Under the pieces are notes generated by a model. The model ran no database searches. It was not told the origin of the DNA and saw only the letters and a program-made list of their open reading frames with translations. A program made the translations under genes and the position numbers. Below are positions 56,633 through 64,000 of a DNA stretch of 64,000 bases, piece after piece (the stretch's first letter is position 1; every line of letters starts with the position of its first letter). This stretch comes from Sinosporangium siamense. Its GTDB lineage: Bacteria; Actinomycetota; Actinomycetes; Streptosporangiales; Streptosporangiaceae. The DNA lies in contig NZ_BOOW01000018.1 of assembly GCF_016863435.1 (NCBI RefSeq), positions 124,001 through 188,000 on the forward strand, written 5' to 3'.

Positions 56633-57232
56633 TCAGGCCACCCTGTGGCGCGATGCGAACTTCCGGCTGAACTTCAGGCGGGTGACGGTCCGCAGGTGGT
56701 CGGTTTCCAGAGCCTCACGGATATGCGGAATGGCCACATCCCCTAGGTGTGCACGAATCTCATTGATCGGGGCGTGTTCTTCCATGAGGACGCGCAGACG
56801 CACGCCGGGATGCACACAGGTGCCGACCAAGGTGGCGCGAGCGCCGAGCACGCCGGGGTGCGAGGTGATGTCGGCGGTGATGGCGTCGGCGAGCCCGCGA
56901 GAGGCCACCCGCGTCTCGCCGCCGGGCCCGGTGGCCAGCGTCATGTCATGTACGGCTTCGCCCCGCCCTTGCGCGAACAACCATCGCAGCGCGATGAGGG
57001 CGAGTATGACGGCGAGAATCCCGATCACCCACCAGAGCCACCCGCCGGCGGCACCGAACGCCTGGCGCACCGGCCCGTTCACCAGCGGCTCCCCGGCGGG
57101 AGCGAAGTGCTGCGGCAGCAGCCCCAGCCCTCTGATCAGGGTGAACAGCCCAAGAAGCACGAGGGTGAGACCGGTCACCAAAAGTCCGAGCCGGTTCCCT
57201 CTGGCCGTCTTCCTGTCGATCACTTCACTCAC
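56633..57232 (-). CDS. AmaP-like alkaline-shock membrane anchor
   Basis: About 199 residues from the GTG at 57232. Two membrane segments (LGLLVTGLTLVLLGLFTLIRG and GGWLWWVIGILAVILALIALR) then a basic C-terminal cytoplasmic domain. This layout is the AmaP family, which anchors Asp23 proteins at the membrane. The start overlaps the previous gene by eight bases. Last gene of the six-gene Asp23 operon. Confidence 0.8.
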   Translation of the reverse strand: MSEVIDRKTARGNRLGLLVTGLTLVLLGLFTLIRGLGLLPQHFAPAGEPLVNGPVRQAFGAAGGWLWWVIGILAVILALIALRWLFAQGRGEAVHDMTLATGPGGETRVASRGLADAITADITSHPGVLGARATLVGTCVHPGVRLRVLMEEHAPINEIRAHLGDVAIPHIREALETDHLRTVTRLKFSRKFASRHRVA

Positions 57233-57917
57233 CTCGCAGATCCACACGCACCGGATAGGAGCTGATCGGGCCAAGCACGTGCATCTGCGTCTCCACCGCA
57301 TGCCGGACCTTCTCCGCCAGCCCACGCGTGTCGTGCAGCCTCGTGCGGGCGATCACATGGGCGCTGCCGCCGCCGAGCCGCACCTTGGCCCGGTTGATGC
57401 CGCTCACCGCTTCGGCCGCCTGGGCGAGCGACCGGGCGAAGCTCCTGCGGCGCATCCCCATGACCAGCTCTTGGTCGCCCGTGTGCAGCGGCACGAGGCT
57501 CGGCCGCCCCGGCCGCAGCGCCAGAACGATTAGCCACAGGCCGATCAGCACAGCGATCGCGGCGCCGATGAGCAGCGGCGGGTTCTGCCACGGCGTGGCC
57601 GACGCCCAGTTCAGCAGCGGGCCGTAAGCCGGCCGCCCCGCCAGCGTGGAGAACGCCCCGATCGCCACCACGACTCCGAAAAGGATCAGCAGGACGGAGA
57701 CGATGACCGACGGCAGGGTACGGCGAGGCCGGAAGGCGTGGACGGCGGTCCGGTCGGCCGCGCTCATGATCGGCACGGTGTCGGATCGCGGGGTGGTGGA
57801 GGCGGTGCCTTCGTCCCGCGGAGGTTGATCGTGTGAATTGTCCATCGCCTTCGTCGCGGGCCCGGTCGCCGGGCCGCTCGCCCGCGTGTCCGGAGGTTCC
57901 GGAGGCACGGTGCTCAC
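57225..57917 (-). CDS. DUF6286-type membrane protein of the Asp23 operon
   Basis: 230 residues. A polar N terminus of about 75 residues, two membrane segments (SVIVSVLLILFGVVVAIGAF and PPLLIGAAIAVLIGLWLIVLA), then a cytoplasmic domain with INRAKVRLGGGSAHVIARTR. It resembles the DUF6286 proteins found in actinomycete Asp23/AmaP clusters and shares the AmaP layout, so the two may form a membrane complex. Overlaps its neighbours. Confidence 0.75.
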   Translation of the reverse strand: MSTVPPEPPDTRASGPATGPATKAMDNSHDQPPRDEGTASTTPRSDTVPIMSAADRTAVHAFRPRRTLPSVIVSVLLILFGVVVAIGAFSTLAGRPAYGPLLNWASATPWQNPPLLIGAAIAVLIGLWLIVLALRPGRPSLVPLHTGDQELVMGMRRRSFARSLAQAAEAVSGINRAKVRLGGGSAHVIARTRLHDTRGLAEKVRHAVETQMHVLGPISSYPVRVDLRGE

Positions 57918-58273
57918 GCGACCTCCTCCCGGCGGGCCGGCACGAGGCCGGGCACGTCGACGTCGATGTGGGCCACGGTGAGCCCGGTCAGCGTGTGCAC
58001 ACGTTCGGCCACGTGCAGCCGGACGTTCTCGGCTACCTGCCGGATCGGCATGGGGTATTCAACCGTCAGGTTCAGCTGGACGGCGGTGACGTCGCCGTCC
58101 ACGGACGCGCTGGCGGTGCCCCGCGGCGACGAGCCGCGTCGTCGTGCCCTGCCCACGCCCGCCACCTCCATGGCCGCATAGCCCGCGATGCGCGATACGA
58201 CCCGTTCGGGCACGATCGTCACGCCCCGGGGCTCGTGGGCCGCGATCGCCGGCGGAACGGACTCGACGGTCAT
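57914..58273 (-). CDS. Asp23/Gls24-family protein (second)
   Basis: 119 residues. VTIVPERVVSRIAGYAAMEVAGV, VQLNLTVEYPMPIRQVAENVR and LTGLTVAHIDVDVPGL are the Asp23/Gls24 core. These cytoplasmic proteins polymerise at the membrane and affect envelope stress. Four-base overlaps with both neighbours. Confidence 0.88.
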   Translation of the reverse strand: MTVESVPPAIAAHEPRGVTIVPERVVSRIAGYAAMEVAGVGRARRRGSSPRGTASASVDGDVTAVQLNLTVEYPMPIRQVAENVRLHVAERVHTLTGLTVAHIDVDVPGLVPARREEVA

Positions 58274-58458
58274 CGGCGCCTCGGAGATAGGCCGGACAGG
58301 TCGACACCGCCGGTCTCGGCGATCCTGCCGACCAGGAATCCGATCGCACCAAGCACGAGGACGAGCAGGAAGGCGCCGAGCCCGCCGAAGGCCCCGGCGA
58401 GTCCGAGCGCGATGCCCGCGGCAAGTCCGACGATCGACCAGATGGGGAACGGGTTCAT
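58270..58458 (-). CDS. Small DUF2273-like membrane protein
   Basis: 62 residues, almost entirely two hydrophobic helices (SIVGLAAGIALGLAGAFGGL and FLLVLVLGAIGFLVGRI) and a basic tail. DUF2273 proteins accompany Asp23 genes. Overlaps the flanking genes by four bases. Confidence 0.82.
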   Translation of the reverse strand: MNPFPIWSIVGLAAGIALGLAGAFGGLGAFLLVLVLGAIGFLVGRIAETGGVDLSGLSPRRR

Positions 58459-58745
58459 TTCAGTCCTCCGATGTGGATGTTCACGGCACGGCCCCCGGTG
58501 AGTTCCTTGATCGCTTCACGCACCTCGCCGGCGATCTCGGGCAGCGGACGTCCCGCTTTGGCGACGATGGAGATCTCCACCTCGTCGTCCCGTATGGCGA
58601 CGCCGGGCACCGTCTCTCCCGGCAGATAGGTCGCCACAACTCCGAACGGCCCGCCGGACAGCCCCTCGACATCCGGGCACTGCCTCACCCGGTCGGCTAT
58701 CTCGTGGGCCGGCGTCTTCGCCGGCATGTTCGTCGGCCTGCTCAC
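58455..58745 (-). CDS. Short Asp23-like protein
   Basis: 96 residues without membrane segments. The C-terminal half (VEISIVAKAGRPLPEIAGEVRE, then VNIHIGGL) mimics the Asp23 C-terminal strand-helix-strand unit, but the N-terminal core motif of full Asp23 proteins is missing. Possibly a modulator of Asp23 polymers. Begins 13 bases after the first Asp23 gene. Confidence 0.65.
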   Translation of the reverse strand: MSRPTNMPAKTPAHEIADRVRQCPDVEGLSGGPFGVVATYLPGETVPGVAIRDDEVEISIVAKAGRPLPEIAGEVREAIKELTGGRAVNIHIGGLK

Positions 58746-58758
58746 TGGATCCGGCCAC

Positions 58759-59235
58759 TTACTCGACTCGCGCCTGGGGCCGCTGCTGCTCTTCCTCGGC
58801 CTTCTCCTGGCCGGGCAGGTGTACGTCGTCGACCCGGATGTTGACCTCGGTCACCTCCAGGCCGCACATGCGCTCGATCTGCGCGATGACGTTCTTGCGC
58901 ACACCGTTGGCGAGGTCGGGAATGGCCACGCCGTAATCGACCACGAGGTCTATGTCGATGGCCGCCTGGCGTTCGCCGACCTCGACCGACACGCCTTGGG
59001 TGGCACTGCGTTCACCGCCTACGATGCCGCGCACGGCGCCGATGGCCCGTGCCGCACCCGCGCCCATCTCGTGGACGCCGGTGACTTCGCGGGCGGCGAG
59101 GCCGGCGATCTTGGCGACCACGCTCGGGTCGATGGTGGTCGTGCCCTTGGCCGTCACCAGGGCGCTTTCCTTTGTACGGGCTCGCGGCACAGAGGCCTCT
59201 TCGCCGGTGGCTTTGCCCGTGCTCACATCGGTCAC
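58759..59235 (-). CDS. Asp23/Gls24-family envelope stress protein (first)
   Basis: About 158 residues from the GTG at 59235. A disordered N terminus, then TTIDPSVVAKIAGLAAREVTGV, IDIDLVVDYGVAIPDLANGVR and CGLEVTEVNIRVDDVHLPG, the complete Asp23 core, and an acidic Gln-rich tail. First gene of the operon Asp23 - short Asp23-like - DUF2273 - Asp23 - DUF6286 - AmaP. Divergent from the FAH-gltX genes across a 196-base gap. Confidence 0.9.
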   Translation of the reverse strand: MTDVSTGKATGEEASVPRARTKESALVTAKGTTTIDPSVVAKIAGLAAREVTGVHEMGAGAARAIGAVRGIVGGERSATQGVSVEVGERQAAIDIDLVVDYGVAIPDLANGVRKNVIAQIERMCGLEVTEVNIRVDDVHLPGQEKAEEEQQRPQARVE

Positions 59236-59431
59236 GTCGCTTCCTCCCCCCGAAGGAGAACGCCGTCTCCACTGGGGAGACCGCACTCTCACTGCAGCGA
59301 CCGTCTATTCCAGGTAATACCCCCCATATCATGCGTAACCAGGATTTAGAGAACCTTGGTCTAATCCAGAAACAGGCGCGGCGCGGCGGAGGGAGAACGA
59401 CGCATCAGACGCGTCAACTAGCCTTGAGCGC

Positions 59432-60211
59432 GTGCGTATAGCGAGGTTCTCCACAGGTGGCAGTCCGGCGTTCGGCGTGGTCGAGGGGGCGATAGGCGAG
59501 GAAGTGATCTCCGCCATCGCGGGCCACCCCTTCAACGCCATCCAGTTCACCGGCGAGCGTTACCCCCTCGCCGAGGTCAGACTGGTCGCCCCGATCCTGC
59601 CCACCAAGGTCATCGCGATCGGCAAGAACTACGCCGGCCACGTGCGCGAGATGGGCGGCGACCAGCTGCCCGCCGAGCCGGTCGTCTTCAGCAAGCCGTC
59701 CACCTCCGTGATCGGCCACGGCGAGGCCGTGGCATACCCGGAGAAGCTGTCGCAGCAGGTCGACTTCGAGGGCGAGCTGGCCGTCGTGATCGGCAGGCTC
59801 TGCCGGGAGGTGCCGGTCGAGCGAGCCGCCGAAGTGATCTTCGGCTACACCTGCGCCAACGACGTGACCGCCCGCGACCTGCAGCAGCGGGACGGCCAGT
59901 GGACCCGGGCCAAGGGATTCGACACGTTCTGCCCGCTCGGACCCTGGATCCAGACCGACCTCGACCCGAGCGACCTCGCGATCACCACGACCGTCAACGG
60001 CGAGATCCGCCAGAGCGGGCGCACATCCCAGCTCCTGCACGACGTTCCGGCCCTGGTGGCCTACGTGAGCGCGGTCATGACCCTCATCCCCGGCGACGTC
60101 ATCCTGACCGGCACGCCGGCCGGGGTCGGCCCGCTCGCCGTGGGCGACGAGGTCAGCGTCGGCATCGAAGGCATCGGCACACTTACCAACCGGGTGGTTT
60201 CACGTGATTAG
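59432..60211 (+). CDS. Fumarylacetoacetate hydrolase-family protein
   Basis: 259 residues, GTG start. [29 protein letters not shown], the metal-binding [12 protein letters not shown] and [19 protein letters not shown] are FAH C-terminal domain motifs. Members hydrolyse or decarboxylate acylpyruvates or oxaloacetate with Mg2+. A TAGCCT -10-like sequence lies seven bases before the GTG, so the transcript may be leaderless. Its stop overlaps the gltX start by eight bases. The conserved neighbour of gltX in actinomycetes as I recall. Confidence 0.92.
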   Translation: MRIARFSTGGSPAFGVVEGAIGEEVISAIAGHPFNAIQFTGERYPLAEVRLVAPILPTKVIAIGKNYAGHVREMGGDQLPAEPVVFSKPSTSVIGHGEAVAYPEKLSQQVDFEGELAVVIGRLCREVPVERAAEVIFGYTCANDVTARDLQQRDGQWTRAKGFDTFCPLGPWIQTDLDPSDLAITTTVNGEIRQSGRTSQLLHDVPALVAYVSAVMTLIPGDVILTGTPAGVGPLAVGDEVSVGIEGIGTLTNRVVSRD

Positions 60212-61577
60212 GGTCCGTTTCGCACCGTCGCCGACCGGCATGTTCCACGTCGGAGGAGCGCGCTCCGCGCTTTACAACTGGGCCCTCGCCGAGCGGTCCG
60301 GCGGCCGGTTCGTGCTGCGCATCGAGGACACCGACGCGGCCAGGAACCGCCCCGAGTGGACCGAGGGCATCATCTCCGCCCTCGCCTTTCTCGGCATCAG
60401 CGGCGACAACCCCGTCTTCGAGGGCCCCTACTTCCAGTCGGCCTACGAGGCCCAGCACCGCGAGGCCGCGGCCAAGCTGGCGGCCGACGGGCGGGCCTAT
60501 TACTGCACCTGCACCCGCGACGACGTCAAGGCCCGCACCGGGTCGGAGCACCAGGGCTACGACGGCTTCTGCCGCATGCGGGGGCTCACCGAGGGCGCGA
60601 TGCGCTTCCGCACGCCCGACGACGGTGTCACCGTGGTGCAGGACCTCGTGCGGGGCACGGTCGAGTTCCCCAACGAGGCGATGGAGGACTTCGTCATCGC
60701 CCGCGGCGACGGCTCCCCGCTTTTCGTGCTGGCCAACGTGGTCGACGACATCGAGATGCGCATCACCCACGTCGTGCGCGCCGAGGAGCACCTGTCCAAC
60801 ACGCCCAAGCAGCAGCAGCTCTGGGCGGCGCTCGGCGTCACGCCGCCGGTGTGGGCGCACGTGCCCGTGATCGTCAACGAGAAGCGGCAGAAGCTCTCCA
60901 AGCGCCGCGACAAGGTGGCGCTGGAGTCCTACCGCGAGGAGGGCTACCTGCCCGAGGCGATGGTCAACTATCTGATGCTGCTCGGCTGGGGCCCCGGCGA
61001 CGACCGCGAGATCATGCCGTGGTCGGAGATGATGCCGCTGTTCAGGCTTGAGGACGTCAACCCCTCGCCGGCGTTCTTCGACGAGAAGAAGCTGCGGGCC
61101 TTCAACGGCGAATACATCCGGGCTCTGCCGCTGCCGGAGTTCGTACGGCGCTGCCAGGCGTTCCTCGACCCCGCGTGGGACCTTGAGGTGTTCGGCCGGG
61201 TCGCCGAGCTGGCACAGACCCGCGTCGCGGTGCTGTCCGAGGTCAAGGCCAACGTCGACTTCCTGTTCCTCGGCGAGCCGGTGTTCGACCAGGCGTCGTG
61301 GGACAAGGCGATGAAGGCGCACGCCGACGACATCCTCGCGGGCTACGCCGAGCGGCTGGAGACGGTCTCGTTCGACACCGAGTCGCTCAAGACCGCCCTG
61401 GACGAGGTCGGCGCCGCGCACGGCCTCAAGCTCGGCAAGGCCCAGGCGCCCGTGCGGGTGGCGATCACCGGCCGCACGGTGGGGCTGCCGCTGTTCGAGA
61501 GCATCGAGGTGCTCGGCCGCGAGCGGGCGCTGACCCGCCTGCGGGCCGCCCGCGAGCGGCTGCGCGCCGGGGCCTGA
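60204..61577 (+). CDS. gltX: Glutamyl-tRNA synthetase
   Basis: 457 residues, GTG start. The HIGH-type motif is in [21 protein letters not shown], the KMSKS-type motif reads KLSKR, and a zinc site CxC...YDGFC lies near residues 102-125, as in many bacterial GluRS. It charges tRNA-Glu and, in organisms with GatCAB, also tRNA-Gln with glutamate; which applies cannot be decided from motifs alone. No glutaminyl-tRNA synthetase is visible in this window, and gatCAB and tRNA-Gln(CTG) are both present. Confidence 0.96.
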   Translation: MIRVRFAPSPTGMFHVGGARSALYNWALAERSGGRFVLRIEDTDAARNRPEWTEGIISALAFLGISGDNPVFEGPYFQSAYEAQHREAAAKLAADGRAYYCTCTRDDVKARTGSEHQGYDGFCRMRGLTEGAMRFRTPDDGVTVVQDLVRGTVEFPNEAMEDFVIARGDGSPLFVLANVVDDIEMRITHVVRAEEHLSNTPKQQQLWAALGVTPPVWAHVPVIVNEKRQKLSKRRDKVALESYREEGYLPEAMVNYLMLLGWGPGDDREIMPWSEMMPLFRLEDVNPSPAFFDEKKLRAFNGEYIRALPLPEFVRRCQAFLDPAWDLEVFGRVAELAQTRVAVLSEVKANVDFLFLGEPVFDQASWDKAMKAHADDILAGYAERLETVSFDTESLKTALDEVGAAHGLKLGKAQAPVRVAITGRTVGLPLFESIEVLGRERALTRLRAARERLRAGA

Positions 61578-61589
61578 GACGCGCCCTGC

Positions 61590-61625
61590 GGGGTGTACGG
61601 CACAGCCGGCTGTGCCGTACACCCC
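61590..61625. terminator. 36-bp perfect palindrome, gltX/M3 terminator
   Basis: GGGGTGTACGGCACAGCC (61590-61607) and its exact reverse complement (61608-61625) abut without a loop, between the convergent gltX and M3 peptidase genes. Its core matches the 36404-36456 element. Confidence 0.75.
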
Positions 61626-61631
61626 CCGAGG

Positions 61632-63650
61632 TCAGAGCAGGCCGCGGCGGGTCAGCAGCGGCTCGATGCGCGGGTCGCGCCCGCGAAACGCCCTGAAGGC
61701 CGCCATCGGGTCGACCCCGCCGCCCTTGGAGAGCAGTTCGCGGCGGAAGTGGTCGCCGTTGGCGCGGGTAAGGCCGCCGTTCTCGGTGAACCACTCGACG
61801 CTGTCGGCGTCGAGCACCTCGCTCCAGATGTAGGAGTAGTAGCCCGCCGCGTAGCCTCCCGCCCAGATGTGGGCGAAATAGGTGCTGCGGTAGCGCGGCG
61901 GGATCAGCGGCAGATCGACGCCCGCCCGCTGCAGCGCCGCCGTCTCGAACTCCTCGACCGAGCCGAGGTCCTCACCCGGCGCCACCGTGTGCCACGCCCA
62001 GTCGAGCAGGGAGGCGGCGAGGTATTCCACCGTCGCGAACCCCTGGTTGAACGTCTGCGCCGCCTCCAGCCGGTCGGCGATCTCACGCGGCAGCGGCTCG
62101 CCCGTCTCGTGGTGCCTGGCGTAGTTGGCGAGGATCTCCGGCCACAACACCCACATCTCGTTGACCTGGCTCGGATACTCGACGAAGTCGCGCGGCACCG
62201 CCGTGCCCGACACGCGGGGGAAGCGCACGTCGGAGAAGAGCCCGTGCAGGGCGTGGCCGAACTCGTGGAACATCGTCCTGACCTCTTCGAAGGTCATCAG
62301 CGTCGGCTCGCCGGGCGGCGGCTTGACGATGTTGAGGTTGTTGACCACGACCGGCCGGGTGCCCATCAGCTCCGACTGCTTGACCAGGCTGTTCATCCAC
62401 GCGCCGCCGCGCTTGGACTCCCGCGCGTAGAAGTCGCCGAGGAACAGGCCGAGCGGCGAGCCGTCCTCCTCGGACACCTCGAAGACCCGCACGTCCGGGT
62501 GGTAACCCTTGAGATCTTCGCGCTCGGTGAAGGCGAGCCCGTAGAGCCGGCCCGCCGCGTGGAACACCCCGTCGCGCAGCACGCGGTTGAGCTCGAAGTA
62601 CGGCCGGACCTCGGAGATGTCGAGGTCGTAGCGCGCCTTGCGCACCCGCTCGGCGTAGAACGCCCAGTCCCACGGGGCGAGCTCGTGCCCGGCGTCCTCC
62701 CGCAGCGCCGCGGCCTCCCGGTCGGCGTTCGCGACGGCGGCGGGCGTGAGCTTGGCGAGCATCTCGGTCACGGCCCGGGTGTTCGGCGCGGTCTGGTCGG
62801 CCACGACGTATTCCGCATGATCGGCGTAGCCGAGCAGCGCCGCGCGCTGCGCCCGCAGCGCGGCCATGCGCAGCACGGTGGCGGCGTTGGACTCGGCGCC
62901 GCGGCCGATGGAGGCGGTGTGGATGCGCTCACGCAGCGCCCGGCCGGTCAGCGACGCCAGCGGCGGCTGCCCGCTCGGCAGCACCAGTGTGATCACGTGC
63001 TTGTCGGGCAGGCCGCGCGAGCGCGCCGTCTCGGCCGCCGCGAGCACTCCGTCGGGCGACAACCCGTCGAGCTCCGCCACGTCGTCCACCACGATCGCGG
63101 CGGCGTTGGTGTCGTTGAGGAGAGTCTGCTGGAACGTCGTGGACAGGGCGGAGAGCTCCTCGTTGAGCTTTTTGAGCCGCTCCTGGTCCTCGGGCCCGAG
63201 TTCGGCGCCCGCCCGCACGAAATCAGTGTGATAGCGCGTCAGCAGCCACCGTTCCCGCTCGTCCTCCGGCGGATTTTCCATGAGCGCGGTGATCCGGGCG
63301 AACAGCGCCGTGTTGAGGTTGATCGTGTCGGCGTGCCTGGCCAGCTCGGGGGTGACGCGCTTCTGGATCTCCTGCACCCCGGGGGTGCTGTCGGAGGACA
63401 CCTGGTTGAAGAAGACCACCGACACCCGGTTGAGGAGCTGCCCCGACAACTCCAGCGCCTCGATCGTGTTGGCGAAGGTCGCCGCGGCGGGGTCGTCCGC
63501 GATCGCGCCGACCTCGGCGAGGTGCTCGGTCATCCCGCGCTCGAACGCGGGCAGGTAGTGCTCCTCGCGGATCTCCTCGAACGGCGGGAGCCCGTATGGC
63601 AGTGTGCTGGGGGTGAAGAACGGGTTCTCAGCCAAAGCGCGACTCCTCAT
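61632..63650 (-). CDS. M3-family metallopeptidase (oligopeptidase A/Dcp-like)
   Basis: About 672 residues from the ATG at 63650. The zinc motif is MFHEFGHALHGLF (HExxH type), with the downstream glutamate region FVEYPSQVNEMW. Length and the closing motifs (YAAGYYSYIWSEVLDADSV) are those of cytoplasmic M3 oligopeptidases that degrade short peptides. No signal peptide. The ribosome-binding site before the chosen ATG is weak; an in-frame start exists at 63746 but gives an Arg-rich extension unlike the family. Confidence 0.93.
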   Translation of the reverse strand: MRSRALAENPFFTPSTLPYGLPPFEEIREEHYLPAFERGMTEHLAEVGAIADDPAAATFANTIEALELSGQLLNRVSVVFFNQVSSDSTPGVQEIQKRVTPELARHADTINLNTALFARITALMENPPEDERERWLLTRYHTDFVRAGAELGPEDQERLKKLNEELSALSTTFQQTLLNDTNAAAIVVDDVAELDGLSPDGVLAAAETARSRGLPDKHVITLVLPSGQPPLASLTGRALRERIHTASIGRGAESNAATVLRMAALRAQRAALLGYADHAEYVVADQTAPNTRAVTEMLAKLTPAAVANADREAAALREDAGHELAPWDWAFYAERVRKARYDLDISEVRPYFELNRVLRDGVFHAAGRLYGLAFTEREDLKGYHPDVRVFEVSEEDGSPLGLFLGDFYARESKRGGAWMNSLVKQSELMGTRPVVVNNLNIVKPPPGEPTLMTFEEVRTMFHEFGHALHGLFSDVRFPRVSGTAVPRDFVEYPSQVNEMWVLWPEILANYARHHETGEPLPREIADRLEAAQTFNQGFATVEYLAASLLDWAWHTVAPGEDLGSVEEFETAALQRAGVDLPLIPPRYRSTYFAHIWAGGYAAGYYSYIWSEVLDADSVEWFTENGGLTRANGDHFRRELLSKGGGVDPMAAFRAFRGRDPRIEPLLTRRGLL

Positions 63651-63799
63651 GTGGGGTGGACGGGTCCTCAGCGTCGCACACCTCCGGCGGGCCGGATCGT
63701 GTGGAGGGAGGGCCACGCGGCCAATCGTTTTGGCCTTGCGGGCCAAGCTGGGCTATTCTTTCGGACGTCGCCAGCGATCCCCAAGGGGGAGAGCAGCGG

Positions 63800-63874
63800 T
63801 GGGGTATGGGGTAATTGGCAGCCCAACTGATTCTGGTTCAGTTAGTCTAGGTTCGAGTCCTGGTACCCCAGCCA
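63800..63874 (+). tRNA. tRNA-Gln (anticodon CTG)
   Basis: A cloverleaf folds at 63800-63874: acceptor arms TGGGGTA (63800-63806) and TACCCCA (63864-63870), anticodon stem ACTGA/TCAGT with loop TTCTGGT giving CTG, T arm with GGTTCGAGTCC, discriminator G at 63871 and encoded CCA at 63872-63874. Decodes CAG. The U-A-type first acceptor pair is typical of tRNA-Gln recognised by GatCAB. Confidence 0.95.
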
Positions 63875-63890
63875 TAACGGCTGGTTGATA

Positions 63891-63931
63891 GGCGGATGTC
63901 CTCGCAAAAGGCATCCGCCTTCATCGTTTTT
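63891..63931 (+). terminator. tRNA-Gln terminator
   Basis: GGCGGATG (63891-63898) and CATCCGCC (63912-63919) pair, followed by a T-rich tail ending in five T (63927-63931). Confidence 0.85.
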
Positions 63932-63932
63932 C

Positions 63933-63968
63933 ACCCCCTCCATCAACCGATTGGTTGATGGAGGGGGT
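63933..63968. terminator. 16-bp inverted repeat at the window edge
   Basis: ACCCCCTCCATCAACC (63933-63948) and GGTTGATGGAGGGGGT (63953-63968) with a four-base loop. It may terminate a minus-strand gene beyond the window. Confidence 0.6.
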
Positions 63969-64000
63969 CAACCGATCAAGCCCGCAAACGGGCGATCCTC

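Noticed and set aside
61593-63830. 745-codon open frame on the plus strand
   Set aside because: Antisense of the M3 peptidase, whose zinc motif and length are correct on the minus strand.

Overview
The window is a chromosomal segment of a very GC-rich Gram-positive actinomycete. GTG and TTG starts are common, third codon positions are strongly G or C, and the genes (GatCAB with GluRS, Asp23/AmaP stress genes, VanW, ROK regulators, PadR-ABC, Uma2 nucleases) are typical of Streptomyces or Streptosporangiaceae-like organisms. The order ligA - GGDEF/EAL - gatCAB - GGDEF/EAL - ilvBNC - serA - leuB - ilvE - cimA - gltX matches my recollection of the Streptomyces chromosome, so the backbone is conserved core and the genes between are lineage-specific. 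The exact genus cannot be read from this sequence.

Layout. 1-9.4 kb: 3' end of ligA, a c-di-GMP signalling gene, and gatC-gatA-[AAA ATPase - DUF4276]-gatB, where an accessory two-gene module sits inside an essential operon. 9.5-15 kb: a tripartite tricarboxylate transporter (tctCBA) divergent from a CitA/CitB-type two-component system. 15-23.4 kb: a VanW-domain membrane protein, a lipoprotein sugar dehydrogenase, a 2-hydroxyacid dehydrogenase and a second GGDEF/EAL protein. 23.5-27 kb: ilvB-ilvN-ilvC behind a leader-peptide attenuator. 27-34.5 kb: a secreted CAP protein, an FHA protein, a PadR-ABC exporter operon whose ATPase end looks frameshifted, and an SseB-like protein. 34.7-36.3 kb: serA. 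37-46.2 kb: a sugar-type locus with two ROK kinases, two ROK repressors, an SsuABC-like importer and a TIM-barrel hydrolase-like protein. 46.6-49 kb: leuB and ilvE. 49-51.4 kb: two Uma2 nucleases and an O-methyltransferase. 51.5-53.3 kb: cimA behind a second attenuator. 53.5-56.6 kb: a PIMT-like methyltransferase with a 42-residue zinc-knuckle mini-protein, a heparinase-like lyase and a His-rich heme-monooxygenase-like protein. 56.6-59.2 kb: a six-gene Asp23/AmaP operon. 59.4-64 kb: FAH-family hydrolase, gltX, an M3 peptidase and tRNA-Gln.

How the genes fit together. ilvBNC, ilvE, leuB and cimA make branched-chain amino acids, with serA feeding serine. Two short leader peptides, one carrying an Ile-Leu-Val-Val-Leu run (ilvB) and one Leu-Leu-Ile-Ile (cimA), indicate transcription attenuation by charged tRNA. 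GatCAB, GltX and tRNA-Gln(CTG) together form the indirect route to Gln-tRNA. Two ROK circuits, each with its own palindromic operator, appear to control the uptake and catabolism locus.

The most unusual items are the ATPase-DUF4276 pair within gatCAB, the mini-protein/methyltransferase pair, the 37-residue ORF downstream of serA, and a family of GTACGGCAC palindromes recurring between genes.
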